Source: Polytrichum commune
Taxonomy: Eukaryota > Streptophyta > Polytrichopsida > Polytrichales > Polytrichaceae
DNA: 64,000 nt
Reading direction: 5' to 3'
NCBI GenBank assembly: GCA_950295325.1
Contig: OX485809.1
Location: 29,216,144 to 29,280,143, forward strand
The notes beneath the pieces are model-generated. The model did not search any database. It was not told where the DNA came from and saw only the letters and a list, made by a program, of their open reading frames with translations. A program made the translations under genes and the position numbers. Position 1 is the first letter of the stretch, and every line of letters starts with the position of its first letter. Of the stretch, positions 36,698-48,676 are shown piece after piece.

Positions 36698-37316
36698 TAG
36701 CCTTGCATATGTTGATTCAGGATCTAGAACAATAGGTCCCATGCCTGTACCCTTTTTAAGATCTTGAAATTCTCTCAAAGTTTGAGAGGTGGAAAGAGAA
36801 GGTCTCAAAATCTACACTCAACTTTCCAAATAGGCTCTTAAAGATGATGAGTGAGCGAACTCTAATACAAATTTTTCTCAAAGAAGGATCGAACCTACGA
36901 CTTCATAGGGTTTCCAAGTCCAACCGATTACATGTTGACATCCGATTTCAGTTTTTTCTTTATTAGCTTGAGATGCACTCTAACCTCCTTAACATCATGC
37001 CTCGTAGCAACCAAAGTGCACATTATCTTACTAAAGAAGTGTGTAGTGTTAAGATGGATGCGTGATAATAGGGAACATAGTGAAACATGTGACATTATGA
37101 AATAACACAAAATCAACTGTGCAATAATGATGACGATGACAACGTGATGTGTGCAAGAATGTGGTTTGAATTCTTTGGTGGATTATTTTAATGTTAAAAC
37201 TTGTGATATATGAGAAAGAAATGTAACAACAAGGAGGGAGATTTAAACTGAGCACATACGTTCCCTAGGGTTTCGTGATATAATAGAAGGGATTGGCATT
37301 ACAACGGATGACATAA
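36698..37316. other. Right part of the split repeat, then AT-rich DNA
   Basis: The part up to about 36870 continues the old repeat homologous to 1278-1440. The remainder is AT-rich with only short, unconvincing open frames. Confidence 0.5.
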
Positions 37317-37319
37317 TGG

Positions 37320-37454
37320 AGGTCAGGGTGTATATTCTCTAAATTCCTCTAAAACGATGCTTAATTTTCCTGACGTCTTGCCCTTCAACTGGTTATCTCT
37401 CAAACTCCACCGGTTTCGTCTGTAAATAGAGGTTGGTTCTCCCCCCGTTCATTG
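37320..37454 (-). mobile_element. Partial inverted copy of the MULE-like MITE family
   Basis: Read on the minus strand from 37454 it starts CAATGAACGGGGGGAGAACC and continues with blocks homologous to 30239 onward: ACCGGTGGAGTTTGAGA, GTTGAAG and TTTTAGAGGAATTT. The other end is missing. Confidence 0.55.
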
Positions 37455-37616
37455 CCTCTGAACGTAAGTTAGCAGCTACCACTGTTTTACCACAAGGTGC
37501 TTCCTAGTTCATCTTGGTTGATTTACAACTTCCAAATGGGATCAAAATAGAACTCAAGCAATCTAAGACTGACATGTGGCAAATTTCAAGAATATTTCTT
37601 ATTAGAAACTAAAGTA

Positions 37617-37786
37617 GTTACATAACATTATTTAGATCCATAATAGTGTTATGTGGGACTGACAATCTTTCATGGAATATTTCCAAATAATCTTCATATT
37701 CATACTGAATATGGGGAGTATTCATAAATATTCCATGGAATATTGTCAGTCCCACATAACGTTGTTATGGATATGAATAACGTTAC
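37617..37786. mobile_element. Foldback MITE of about 170 bp
   Basis: The halves are long inverted repeats. The left half carries TTATGTGGGACTGACAAT and the right half its complement ATTGTCAGTCCCACATAA, with outer blocks (CATAA, AACGTTA) also complementary. The element has no coding capacity and can form a near-complete hairpin. The superfamily is not determined. Confidence 0.65.
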
Positions 37787-37789
37787 GAA

Positions 37790-38536
37790 GCACTCTACAC
37801 TATACGAAACATTGAAATAAATTTTGTGGCCGGGTTGTGTTGCCCCTTGGTTTCATCAATTTTTTGGGATCTAGTGTTTGTTCAATACTACATTAATTAT
37901 CCCGTTTAGCGAGGGTTGCCTAATAGTGTGTGTGGGAAACTAGTAGGGGTGATACTAAAATTCTTTATGTTATGATATGAGTGTCACCATGATATCCATG
38001 GTTTTGGGAGTCCAAAGTGTCTTGTTGCTTGGCTCAATCTTCGAAGCACCTTAGAACACGCATTAATTCTCTTGAAATGTATGGTAAGTAAGCATGTGTT
38101 CGTGAATTTAGTATCACTCGGTACTCTCACTAATCTTGAGATTTGACAAAATAGTGCGTGTTTCAATAATTAGTATCACACGTACTAAATGGGATAATCT
38201 GTGTAGTTTTTTAAGATGGGTAAAGTTTAAGCAAAAAATCATGTCATGTAAAGTATAACAAACTCTAGCCCTCCAAGCCCCGGCCAGGCAATTAGAGTGG
38301 CCCACATTAATTATTTCCATGCTAATTTTCTACCCACGGTAATAGGACTAATCAGTGAAGGGGTAAGGAAATCGAGGACTCACAGTAGCGGGGAAAGGCC
38401 GGTAATCAAGGGTCTCAACACCGGTTGGACAGGTACGCATCTGCTCTGTTCTTTAGTCCACCGCCATAGCTAAGCCTGCCCTTGCAACAACTGCTCCGCA
38501 CCGTCATGCACACAACCTAATCTTAATCTTGCCAGG
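37790..38536. other. Intergenic DNA and probable promoter of the downstream gene
   Basis: No open frame is convincing. The sequence becomes less AT-rich from about 38400, and a candidate non-coding first exon could end at GCCAG|GTTTGT near 38536, but there is no independent evidence for it. Confidence 0.35.
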
Positions 38537-39100
38537 TTTGTGAATTCCCTGCTTCTTCTTCTTCTTCTTCTTCTTCTTCTTCTTCTTCTCATCTGGAGCA
38601 TTTTATTTCCTAATTCGACCGAGATCTTTGTTTTGTCTCTGCTGGCTCTTTCTCTCCCTTATGCCACCCCTGCGACATTGTTGTCCAGATTTTGCAATTT
38701 CGTCTTCTTAACCAGAATCGATCAATTTTGGCACCTAATTTCTCCAGGTTTGTTAGATCAACGTATTCCCCTTTTTCCTGTCATCTGGAGGCTCTTATTC
38801 CGCAATTTGATCAAGTGTTTTACTTTTTTGGAGGTTCTTGCTCTAAGTCTTGGATACATGCGGCGTTGTTGTCCACTTTTTTCAATTTCGCCTTCTTAAC
38901 CCATTCGGTCAATTTTGAAACCCAATATCTCCAGGTTTTAAAGATCACTGTATCCCCTTCCTCCCCGTCATCCGGAGGCTCTTATTCCGTGAATTGACCA
39001 AGGTGTTTCACTGTCTTTGGAGGTTCTTGCACTGAATCTTGGATAGGTGTGGCATTGTTGTCCAGTTTTTGCAATTCGGGTCTTAACCTGAACCAGCTAA
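38537..39100 (+). repeat. Three tandem units of about 190 bp upstream of the unknown gene, with a (CTT)n tract
   Basis: The marker TTGTTGTCCA...TTTGCAATT recurs near 38680, 38866 and 39055, and TCATCTGGAG or TCATCCGGAG with GCTCTTATTCC recurs in step. Each unit has a CCAGGTTT block (38533, 38745 and 38931) that resembles an exon end followed by a donor. A (CTT)n microsatellite lies at about 38551-38589. Confidence 0.7.
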
Positions 39101-39299
39101 TTCTGAAATTGGGCTTGGTGTCTTGGTGATCTTACATGGGGTCTAGCGGCATGATGAGTGTTCAATCTAACCTTGCCCCCTGAGACACGCCATGCACCCT
39201 TCTTCATTCTTTGTGCGGGACAGAGTTGCACCTTTTCCCATACGAAACCAATCGTTTGAGTCGTACCGCTAATGTTTTTTATGTGTCAGCTGTCTCAGC

Positions 39300-40090
39300 G
39301 ATGTATTATTGTCCCATCTCTTTGCAGTCTTGGAGTCTTGCTCACTCCACTTCCACTTACCTTTTCACCTTCCTCTTTGAGATTATGTAAATTGTAAAAT
39401 TCAGTGGTTCTCAAGACATTGTCGTCTCCCATGCAGTAACTTATGTCATTGCCACTGAGGATTCGTTTCCACAAAAAATCCGATATCTGCATCAATGTAA
39501 GACTCTTAGGGCTTCAGACATCCTTTGACGGCATCCTATATGATCTGCTCTCTCGTCCTTCTTCCATACTCTTATGATATAGCTTCTCGATGCATCATAT
39601 TATGTACAAATGGTGGACTAATTCCTTGTTGATGTTGGCCACCATTGCATCGGTTTCTAAGATCAACCTCAGAGTTACCTCAGAGTTACCTCAATGCTTC
39701 TTCCTGCTTCATCTGTCAGAGTGTTATATTAATCTCCCATCTCCTCCCAGTTCTTGGAGTCTTGCTTACTCCACTTCCACTTGCCTTTTCACCTTCCTCT
39801 GGATCATGTTATTGTACATTTTCAGTCGCTTTCGGGACATGGACGTCTTCCTTGCGGTAAGTCATTGCCACTGAGGACTCTTTTTCACAATTGAATTCGA
39901 TATCTGCCTATGTTTAAGACACCTAGCGCTTCACACATACTTTGACGGAGTCCTATCCGATCTGCTCTCTCTGCCTTTTCCCATACTCTTATGACATAGC
40001 TTCTCGATGCATCGTGTTATGTGCAAGTGGTGGAAAAGTCATTCCTTGTTGAAGGTGGCCACTGTTGCATTGCTTCACCCCAGGGTTACC
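39300..40090 (+). repeat. Two tandem units of about 424 bp upstream of the unknown gene
   Basis: The block CTTGGAGTCTTGCT at 39329 recurs at 39753. The shared order continues through CCACTTCCACTT, CATTGCCACTGAGGA, TTTGACGG, TCTGCTCTCTC, TAGCTTCTCGATGCATC and GGTGGCCAC. The copies differ at many positions. Confidence 0.75.
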
Positions 40091-40695
40091 TGAAAGCCTC
40101 GTAACATTCTTATATGAAACGTGGTCCTTCCTTTTTGTCGGACCGATCATTATGGGGGTGTAGAGTTTGTTTTGGTTTCTGGTTCAAGAGCTTGAGTGAT
40201 TCGAGCTCCACTTTTTGAGTGTTGGCCTTCTGCGATTTCATTCTATTCTAAGACTTCTCTGATCCACGTGTGTTATCCTTGTTCTGCAGTTCATTAAGCA
40301 CTATACTGGGTAGTGTCTGATAGGTGATTGTTTCTTTCACAGTGTGGAAACCTGGGTACTTTCCTGCTTGAAATCTCCTCATTTTTGTTTTCTTTCTGTT
40401 CGACACTCCAGGAAGTGGACTATCCCAAAACATGTGACATCAGGTTTTAAGAGCTCAATGTTGATTGTGTTACTACAACTGCCAGATTATATCAATGTTG
40501 GAGTTGCTATAGGTTGATTCGTTATGGAAGAGATATACTGATCCTTGTGGCATGTGTCTGCAGGTTTATAAGACCACTTCTAATTATGGGTCTACATAAT
40601 TTCCACGTGTAATTTCGCTTTTTTCTGCTTCCATTCTTATTTTAAGGAGTGCTCAAGACTTGCAGATCACTTTCATTGGAGAAAAGGGTCTTAAG

Positions 40696-43695
40696 ATGTT
40701 GCGCAGCATATCAAAGGTTGCAGGTATGGATTGAATAAGTCCTTTGTTTAGATAAATTTGAAGAGAACAGCAACCATCACATTCCTAAGGCACAATTGTT
40801 ATTTTAGATTGTGGAGTTTCCATTTTTTGCTTACACAGATCTAGGGTTTTGGATGCTGGAAGAGATGTTGCCTGGTGAACTTTCAAATTGTTGTATGGAG
40901 GTTGAATTTGGGCTGCACATACATATGTGAATTCCTTTCACCGATTGTACACACAGAGATTGAATGAAAGAGTTGGTTCACCTATCATTGTAGATTGTGA
41001 ACAGCAATCATTACTTTCATAAGGCCCATTTGACATTTTTCACTTGTACAGACCTAGGTTTTTGATGCTATAAGAACTGTTTCCTGGTTACTTCCAGATT
41101 GTTGAATGGAGATTGAATTTGGCTGTTGTACATAAGTTCTTTCCACTGATTGCACGCAGTGATTGAATGTTAGAGTTGGTTCAATTGCAGGTACAGCAGC
41201 AGCTGCAGCTGTAGCATCTGTGTCATCTCCTGCCGCTGCACATGTAGATCCATCTGCAGCTGCAAGATATAGGGACTCTTCTCGCCTTTCAAAACCATCC
41301 CCAGGACCTCACTACATAGATGAAGATTATGACCTCTGCACAGAAGACTTTGGAACTGGACGGGACCTTTCATCACAATTGGGAGGTGTGCCCTCTCAAG
41401 AGGAGGCTGATGAAGCCACACGGGAATTGAGGGCAACATTTGTTCAAAAGTACGATCCTACACCCATTTCAATACTATTTATAATTACAGTGCTAATCCC
41501 AGTGCAGTTGATGGTGTTTTTCTTCTCAAAGGATCTGTATTGTTACTTGATAATAATTTCTGTGGGGAGGTGAATGATGATAATGTATAATTTCTGTGGT
41601 TAGAAAATGTAGCACCCTACTACTACGCGGACAAACTGTTCTTTGAACAGTAGGTTGCATCAGAAGGTGTGTGCCAAGAGCTTGCAAGGGCAAGGGTGTA
41701 CAAAGGTATGCGGGCCTTATGTGGTTACTCTTCTTAATTGGATGCCTGTTATTTGAGTGGTATATGGCAAGGCTTGTTCTTAGGAATGGACGCCAGTAGG
41801 CACACATTGGACTGTGTGCTCAGACTATAGACACAATTCCAGGTATAATCGTTAAACACAATTGGGAGGGGCTAAATGATGACTTAGTGGAGGTCATGAA
41901 GACCACTAAATGTTCTTCATGAGGACTCTCTTTCTCTTTGGTCTTCCCTTTGACCTCCAGTAACTTTTCCAGCTCAACTTCGATGTTGAAACTTGAAAGT
42001 TAATCTTCATGATTTGCAATTGCTAATGGGACGAGACAATCCCCAAGCTGATCCAACAGCTTGAAATTTCTGTGGAGTTTTGAAGTGTTTACAATAGGGT
42101 CACAGACCGTATGTAAGTAGATATGGTGGTGATGTATTGCTGTTGTGAAGCTTCCACTTTACACACCCCTCCACGGTACTCACAAACTGTACACAGGGAT
42201 GAAATCAGGGTATCTTCTCCCAGGAGCATCGGCCCAACCATTGATGATGGTCCATTTGCAGTTGCGGAATCTGTCAGCATGCAGCCAGCTGCTAGTGATC
42301 GACCCTATGATGTGCAAGAGCTAACTACCACAGCTGGACATCAGTCAGTCAGTACCTCTGCAGAGCATAGTGCACTTGCCCTCATGTCACAGGGAGGTAA
42401 TCAAGTTGTGGCTCGTTGTGTGGATCTGCTCCAACGGGATCCCGATGTCCAGGTACCATTACTAGACCTCAGTGCCACAATCTGATGGAATGTTACATTT
42501 GATCCCATGATGACAATAAATTGATGTGAGCATAGAGTTATCCTTTAACCCAATGGGACTTTCATGGGGAGTTGGTCCACTATGATATTCTGTTGATATT
42601 TTTGTATACAATATCAATAATTTATTTCCAGTAGTGGTGCATGCTTGTAGGTGGTGTTTGAGTTTGAATGAAAAGTAACCTATTTCGATTCATTAATGGC
42701 CACTCACTTTAGCACCTTTTAGTATGCCAAAATGAGTTTGACCCTCAATGAACTGATAGAATGTTCTTTGCTCAAATCTCCACACTTCCTCCAAGCATTT
42801 ACCAAAAAAATATTGAACATGGAAGGTGTTGTATGCAAAACAACTAACTCCCGACCAAAAGTCATGTTGAGTTAGAAGATACCTCTATTGTTGTAATTAT
42901 TTGAGTTCTGCATACTGGTTATGCAGTTTGTAATATATATGTTCTGAATATCCATCATGTAAGACCTCCATGTCAATTGCAAGTTCGCCCCTTGTGTTGC
43001 TTATCTGCCACCAAACCAAATACTTTAGTTTCCTTGCAGCTGATTCTGTTAAGCAGCTGATTTTGTTTGGCACCAATTAAACCCTGAATGCCAGCTCACT
43101 TGAATATGTGCAACTTTGTGCAGGCAGCAGTAGTTTCTCTGGCAAGGGACCCAGCCATTTGGGATGCATTTGTGAAAAATGAGAAGGTGCAGGAGCTCAT
43201 GCGATCACGGAATATGAATGTCTCTCAGTCTGGAGGTACCTATTGCATAAACTTAGTAACGTTTACTTTGTAGTTCACCACTTGTACTTGTATGGAGTGA
43301 TTTTTCATACATACATCATATGAGAAATGATGTCTTGAAAGTTTCTGCATAACCCAAATTTCTCCTTGTTAATTGAAGTCAAGTCAAGTTAAGAGTACCT
43401 TCCTTTTTGGTTAGATGCAGTGCACACAGCGACACCTGCAGCTACCAGTACATCACAGCAAAAGCGATCCAACCCTTTTTTGATTGCACTTAACTGCATG
43501 AGGAGTGTAGTGTGGGAGACGATGGATACAATGGTCGACCTCGTAAACAATGTCTTCGGTTTTGTGGATCGACAAATTTTTGGAGAGAAGGACAGTGACC
43601 CAATTGATGTGCCCTTTAAGGCATGCATGGTGCTGACAGTTCTAGTGCTGGCATTAGTTGTCTTGAAGCGGAACCCAACACCTGCTGTTATATAG
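40696..43695 (+). CDS. Unrecognised plant protein with a C-terminal membrane segment
   Basis: Five exons join in frame to about 309 aa: 40696-40723, 41191-41449, 42197-42452, 43124-43235 and 43421-43695. I do not recognise the family. The N-terminal part is Ala- and Ser-rich, followed by an acidic segment (YIDEDYDLCTEDFGTG). The third exon ends GGNQVVARCVDLLQRDPDVQ and the fourth continues with a compact helical-looking block (SLARDPAIWDAFVKNEKVQ). The last exon has a single hydrophobic segment (ACMVLTVLVLALVVL) followed by KRNPTPAVI, the layout of a tail-anchored protein. Splice sites are GT-AG and phases agree, so the gene is likely real. The start is uncertain: the frame is open upstream to about 40600 and an upstream coding exon is possible. 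Confidence 0.7.
40764..41190 (+). repeat. Two tandem units of about 235 bp in intron 1 of the unknown gene, reaching the splice acceptor
   Basis: GAACAGCAACCATCAC at 40764 recurs as GAACAGCAATCATTAC at 40999. The units end with AGAGTTGGTTCACCTATCATTGTAG (shortened comparison: AGAGTTGGTTCA then TTGTAG) and AGAGTTGGTTCAATTGCAG; the second is the acceptor of exon 2. The duplicated unit therefore includes an acceptor-like sequence. Confidence 0.7.
42535..42885. mobile_element. Hairpin MITE in intron 3 of the unknown gene
   Basis: The ends GAGTTATCC (42535) and GATACCTC (to 42885) are imperfect inverted repeats that continue through CAATGGGACTTTCATGG and CCAAAAGTCATGTTGAG. The core contains GCATGCTTG and TTTGAATGAAAAG blocks shared with 16445, 25232 and 53022. 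TA borders the ends on both sides, which would fit a TA target site but is not proof. Confidence 0.7.
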
Positions 43696-44400
43696 TGGCT
43701 ACCTAAACTGGTCACATGCAACCAATATTGAGCTTTTTGTGAAGGTACTATTTGACATTTAAATTGCATTGTGAGCTTGTGGGACTTTTCTTTCCAAGAC
43801 ACATTTGTAGGGTAGGTTCTTGACCTATTATAGATCCCTATTAAGGGGGGTATTGTGGACATACAATATATATGTTATATGGTTTTCCAAAGAAAAAAAA
43901 ACAAAGTGGTGGCACAACATGACCTATCTGCACATGCGGCCTCCATTGTGGACTTGCCAGTTTTGCCATTAATTAACCATATTATTTTTTATCATAATCA
44001 AATGTGGCATGTCGCTTGTAGTCTCCCAATCTTGCAATAATGTGAGTCAGGCAAGAACATAATAGGTCACTCTAAAAGTAGTTAATCACACAAACTATGG
44101 GGCATGACCTCTGGGCAGCACAAATGAATGGGGCCTTGGAGAATTTGGGTTTAGAAAATCCATTCGAAATTGAGATGTGATTCAAATATTGAGCCACTTT
44201 GACTTCTGATCCACTTTGAATGGATAATCTAGATTCCAACAAGATAATTTGATGCCATTCGAAGTACTTAACCTACTGTTGGGACTAGGTGTTTTAGACT
44301 GTTGTGTCATTACCCCTGACTTTTAAAATGTGGTATTAAGAGTATTATAAGGTACTATATGTAGCCTATGTCATGTTGTTAGCTTTGTGGCTAGTAAATT
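43696..44400. other. 3' flank and intergenic DNA, nothing recognised
   Basis: No gene, array or paired inverted ends were identified. The first part is presumably the 3' UTR of the preceding gene. Confidence 0.5.
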
Positions 44401-44403
44401 AAT

Positions 44404-44700
44404 ATTAAGGTGTGACCACCTTTTGCCTTGATCATTGCTTCCACCTTGGGTGGCATGCTTTCAATTAGATATTGAAACATTTTTTCCGTATTTTATTTAG
44501 ACACTATGCCGTAGCACTTCTACCCTATTTGGACATTCATCATAGTGTTTCAATTGTTGCTTGGGTTGGTGAATGAGGTTGGTCACAATTGAATGAGAAA
44601 TAAATACTCTAGGATTGTTTTGATGTCTTGCCTAAAGATAGTGATGAATATGTAACCACTTGCATGCAAACAAACTCCTAGATTCATGTATGTGAGTCTA
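44404..44700. mobile_element. Possible Tc1-like element fragment
   Basis: The stretch GGTGTGACCACCTTTTGCCT followed by TTGATCATTGCTTCCACC and GGCATGCTTTCAATTAG resembles, from memory, the conserved subterminal region of Tc1-type transposons. No transposase frame and no paired inverted repeat could be found, so this is only a resemblance. Confidence 0.25.
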
Positions 44701-45451
44701 CTTCTTGCCTTTTTGGTATTTGAGATGATTTCAGAGTCCATGAACCACAGTTAGATTCACAACTCCAAGTTATAAGGTGCTTCATTTATATCAACATGAT
44801 ATTACTCAGCCCAACAACTAATTTTTGTGGGTCTTGGAATAATTGGGGCAATGTGCCCACATTCTTCCCAGGATCCTCACTTCCTAAGTAGGTTCTTGTT
44901 CAAACTCATTAAGCAGTTGTGCCAACTGTGCCATGATGAAACCGGTTGGACATACTACACGAAATCAAAATTAATGAAGACACAAGAGGAATGCCAGCAT
45001 AAGGTAGCGGGGCACATTCCCGCTCGGGTCTGAATGCCGCCCCCTAGGGTTGGAGGCTGGGTTCACTGAATTGTACGTGTGGGTTTATAGAAGTGCCCAT
45101 CCGGGTGCTTTTACTGTTCACATGACGCTTTGAAGGGTAGAGTAGGGCGAATTACAGGATTTGATTGCATGAAAAATGGATTTCAGAGTTTGGGAAAAGG
45201 GGGTAGTGGGGGTGCAATTAAGAGTTTGTAAGCTCGAAAAATTTGGCCCCAAAGTGGGCGGATTTTGTAATAAAGGTGTTTGGATTTGTGCGCCTAAATG
45301 GGCAGCTTGAGGTGGCGGCATGATTTTTATTGCAGTCCAAGAAGGACATGTTTATATGTATAAGTGCTTGTGTTTGTGAGGAACCATGGGGGTTTTAGTC
45401 TTGCAACAAGAGTGAGGTTAGAGTGCTATTTGGAGGCTTATTAGATCAGTC

Positions 45452-47619
45452 ATGGATACATTTGTAGAAGAAACTGAGGGCTTTCAGAGCAGTGAGGAAA
45501 TACCAGAAACTCAAGTTTGAGGTGTGGAAGGGCAAATTTCAGTTGAGGGTGGGCAGAGAGGGTTCATAGACTTTGATGACCACATGGCTCAATTACAGCA
45601 AGGGAGGAGTAGATATAGAATTTGTACCCCTACTCTGCATGTCAATTCCATTGCAAATGAAAGTCAGGAGCGCATACCACAATCTGTGAGTGTGGAAAGC
45701 GAGAGAACTAGGAGGGTGGGGTTGAGAAGTGCAAACACGTGGGAGCAGAGAAGCCAATCTCAATCTGAATTCAGAGTGAGAGATGCTGAGACCATCATAG
45801 GACGCACCCAGAATATTCAATCAACTCCAATCAACACTAGAGGGGCGAGCAAATGTTCACAGACAAGAGGTGCAGTGAAGAAAACGGGTAACTGGACAGA
45901 TGCAGCATTAAAACAAGCCATGGATGCGATCACAGATCAGGGAATAGAGGTAAGAGTTGCTGCACGCACATTTGGGATTCCAACGTCCTCTTTGAGGGAC
46001 CATCTGTATGGCAGAGTGATGAGGAGGAAGAGGGGAACAAAAACAGTGTTAAGTCAAGAGGAGGAAGGAAAGTTACTTGATTATTGTTTTAAGATGCAAG
46101 ATCTAGGCCACCCATTAACCTCAAGGCAGCTGAGGTTAAAAGTGGCAATGGCAACACAAACAAGAGAAACACCATGGAGTGCCAGCAGAGTCCTTGGAAA
46201 ATCCTGGCTTAGAAGCTTTAAACTCAGACATCCAGAGTTAGTATCTAGGAAAAGCCAGAGTTTAGAGATGGGCAGGGTTAGGGGATTATGCCCCACAAGT
46301 GCAGCTACCCTTTACAATAACTTTCAAGAGCTTTACAAGAGCTTTGACTATCCACCCTCCAACATTTGGAATTGTGACAAGAGTGGAGTGCAGGCAGGGC
46401 GATCGGGGGTGCAACAGTCCTAGCAAAAGTAGGTAGCAAGTCTGTCCACACCATAGAGCCAGACCAACGTGAGCATTTGTCTGTCATTTCCTGTATCAAT
46501 GCTGCAGGAGGAAAAATCCCTAACTTCTATATCTTAAAGGGGACTTATTTTTTACAAGACTATATTAAAAATTGTGAGCCAAATGCGGTCATGGCCATGC
46601 AACCTAACACATGGATGACTAAATGGTTGTTTGAGTCCTGGATCTCGCATTTCATTGGCATTTTGAAGGAAACATCAGTAATTGACAACACAAACAAGCA
46701 CTTGCTAATTTTGGACGGTCACAATTCGCATGTCACCTTGGAGGTAGTTACAGTTGCCATGAATTCAGGTTTAGATATCATCTCCTTACCTAGCCATACT
46801 TCCCATGTCCTACAGCCCTTGGATGTGTCTTGTTTTAAATCTTTCAAAACTGCTTTCAGACAGATGAGAGACTCCTGGAGTTTATTGAACAAGGGCAAGA
46901 AGGTAGAAAAAACATACTTATGTGAATGGACATCTGAAGCATTAGAAAAATCCCTGACTGCAAATAACATCAAGTCAAGGTTTCAAAAAACATGGATCTG
47001 GCCATTAAATGATCAAGCAGTCACGGCCCAAATGACTCCCAGTCAAGGTTTCGAGGAGGGGCAGGAGGGCTACGACATTGCCGTTGCGACTCAGTCCAAT
47101 AACTCGGACTCAAGCAACGCAGGTGAAGATGCGTATCAGGCAGAGTACGATCTCGGAGCTTGCAGTCCGGGGACTTCGGTGCTGGAGGGTACACACGAGG
47201 GAAGCGACCTACATGCACCGTGTGAAGGCATCAGTACGGATGCATCTACAAGGCACTACTATGTAGATGTGCAGAATGGAGAAGAAAGCGACTACCGTTT
47301 AAGTGACCAACACATCAAAATAGATTCAGTATTTCGTGCACAGATTCATGAGGGAAATGAGCAGAACATAAGTAACTTCCTAGCCTTGCTTGAGATCATT
47401 CCAGCTAAAAAGAGAACCAGACAGCAACCTCTCCTAGACTACACAAGTAGCAGAATCTTAACTTCTAGGGATTATATTGCAGGACTAGAGGAATTTCTAG
47501 CAAAAAAAGAGGCCATAGCTGCAACTGCAAAGAAGAAAAAAGAGGACAAGGAGGCCACTAAAGAGCAAAGGAAGGCTGCGAAAGAGCAACAAAAAAAATT
47601 CAAGGAGGAGCGCGCATAA
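45452..47619 (+). pseudogene. pogo/jerky-like DDE transposase, frameshifted
   Basis: The protein has a pipsqueak-type HTH (ALKQAMDAITDQGIEVRVAA, then FGIPTSSLRDHL), a CENP-B-type DNA-binding region ending GKSWLRSFKLRHPEL, and a DDE_1 catalytic core: first Asp in NIWNCDKSG, second in LLILDGHNSH, third in HVLQPLDVSCF. This is the DDD arrangement of pogo elements. Breaks: an in-frame TGA at 45518-45520 if the start is 45452; a one-base deletion in or near the G run at 46405-46409 that separates NCDKSGVQ from the rest; and, past the stop at 47617-47619, the frame continues readably (YPWVYPPYANPHAYIFY), suggesting the original C-terminus was longer. Confidence 0.82.
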
Positions 47620-48100
47620 GAACGAGCAAGGAAAAAACAAAAGAAGGAGAAGGAGATTTTTACCAGAAGAGCTGGAGGAGCAACTAGGGGCCGTCGGGAG
47701 AGGGTGGAGCCACCACAACCTGCGCAGGCCATCCCAGCAGAATCCGGGCAGGTCCAGCAGTGCTCTCAAGCACCTCATGCACCGTGACCTGCCCCACTAT
47801 CATACCCGTGGGTGTACCCACCCTATGCAAATCCCCACGCATACATATTCTACACCGAGGAGAACGCGAGAGCAGGACCAACGTAGGAAGATTAACAACA
47901 CAAGATCAACATTATTCCACCTGGCTCTATATTTCAGCAAATACCAACTTTCTAGACTAAGAATTTTCGATCACTCCCAGTCATCCAGTCCGGCAAAATC
48001 TTCATCGAAGCCGTTATTGCTTCAGCTCGGAGCTTCTGCTATGTGGGTTTTTGCCGCACGGCGATCCCTACACGGCGGAATGCACACAAGGCGAATCCGT

Positions 48101-48165
48101 TCAATCGACTAGGGAAGCGGTCAAGCGACTAAAGAAGCGGTCAAGCGACTAAAGAAGCGGTCGCC
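48101..48165 (+). repeat. 20-bp tandem repeat inside the pogo-type element
   Basis: The unit TCAAGCGACTAAAGAAGCGG occurs at 48121 and 48141, with a variant at 48101 and a degenerate piece at 48161. It lies in the non-transposase part of the element, ahead of an open frame (48185 onward) that I cannot assign and that runs past the element's end. Confidence 0.75.
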
Positions 48166-48676
48166 CGACCCAAAGGAAGGACCGTTGGGCGAGGGAGCGG
48201 AATCGGGGCGAGGAGGGCGTGGGAGGCCACAACGTTTTGAGCGGGAGCAGGTGTACAGCTGGACGGTGCGCCACATCATGCGGATGATATTCCAACCCGC
48301 TTCGGGACCCTTTCCATCCCCTCACAAGTGGGCAAATGACTCCGCTCCCACGAGATTACCTAGCCTAGAGGGTATTTTTGGCGCCACTTTCCATTGTTCT
48401 CAGGGGCTGCCAGCGTTCGGTTTTAGATCATTCACCAGTGCAGATTTAGAAATCCAGCCTGTGGATATATCAGGTACCCTATGTGCGAGTGTTGGTCACT
48501 CTACAAGGTTTCCTTTAAAAATTTGTAGGAAATGGCAGACAAGCTGGAAAATTTTGATTTTATCAGAGTTGCTCTTGCACCAGCTGTGTGGAGCGCTCAA
48601 AATTAATAAAAATATAATTTCAGCATCCCAACTAAGCACATCTAAAATTCGAGCGGGAATGTGCCCCGCTACCTTA

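Larger units (their letters stand above)
45002..48674 (+). mobile_element. pogo-type Tc1/mariner DNA transposon with perfect 25-bp TIRs
   Basis: The left end starts AGGTAGCGGGGCACATTC at 45002, and the same 25 bases are found inverted ending at 48674 without a mismatch. TA flanks both sides (45000-45001 and 48675-48676), the target duplication expected of Tc1/mariner. The 3673-bp interior carries a pogo/jerky-type transposase with several breaks, followed by about 1 kb of unrecognised sequence. Perfect ends with a decayed gene suggest it moved fairly recently using a transposase supplied elsewhere. Confidence 0.9.
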
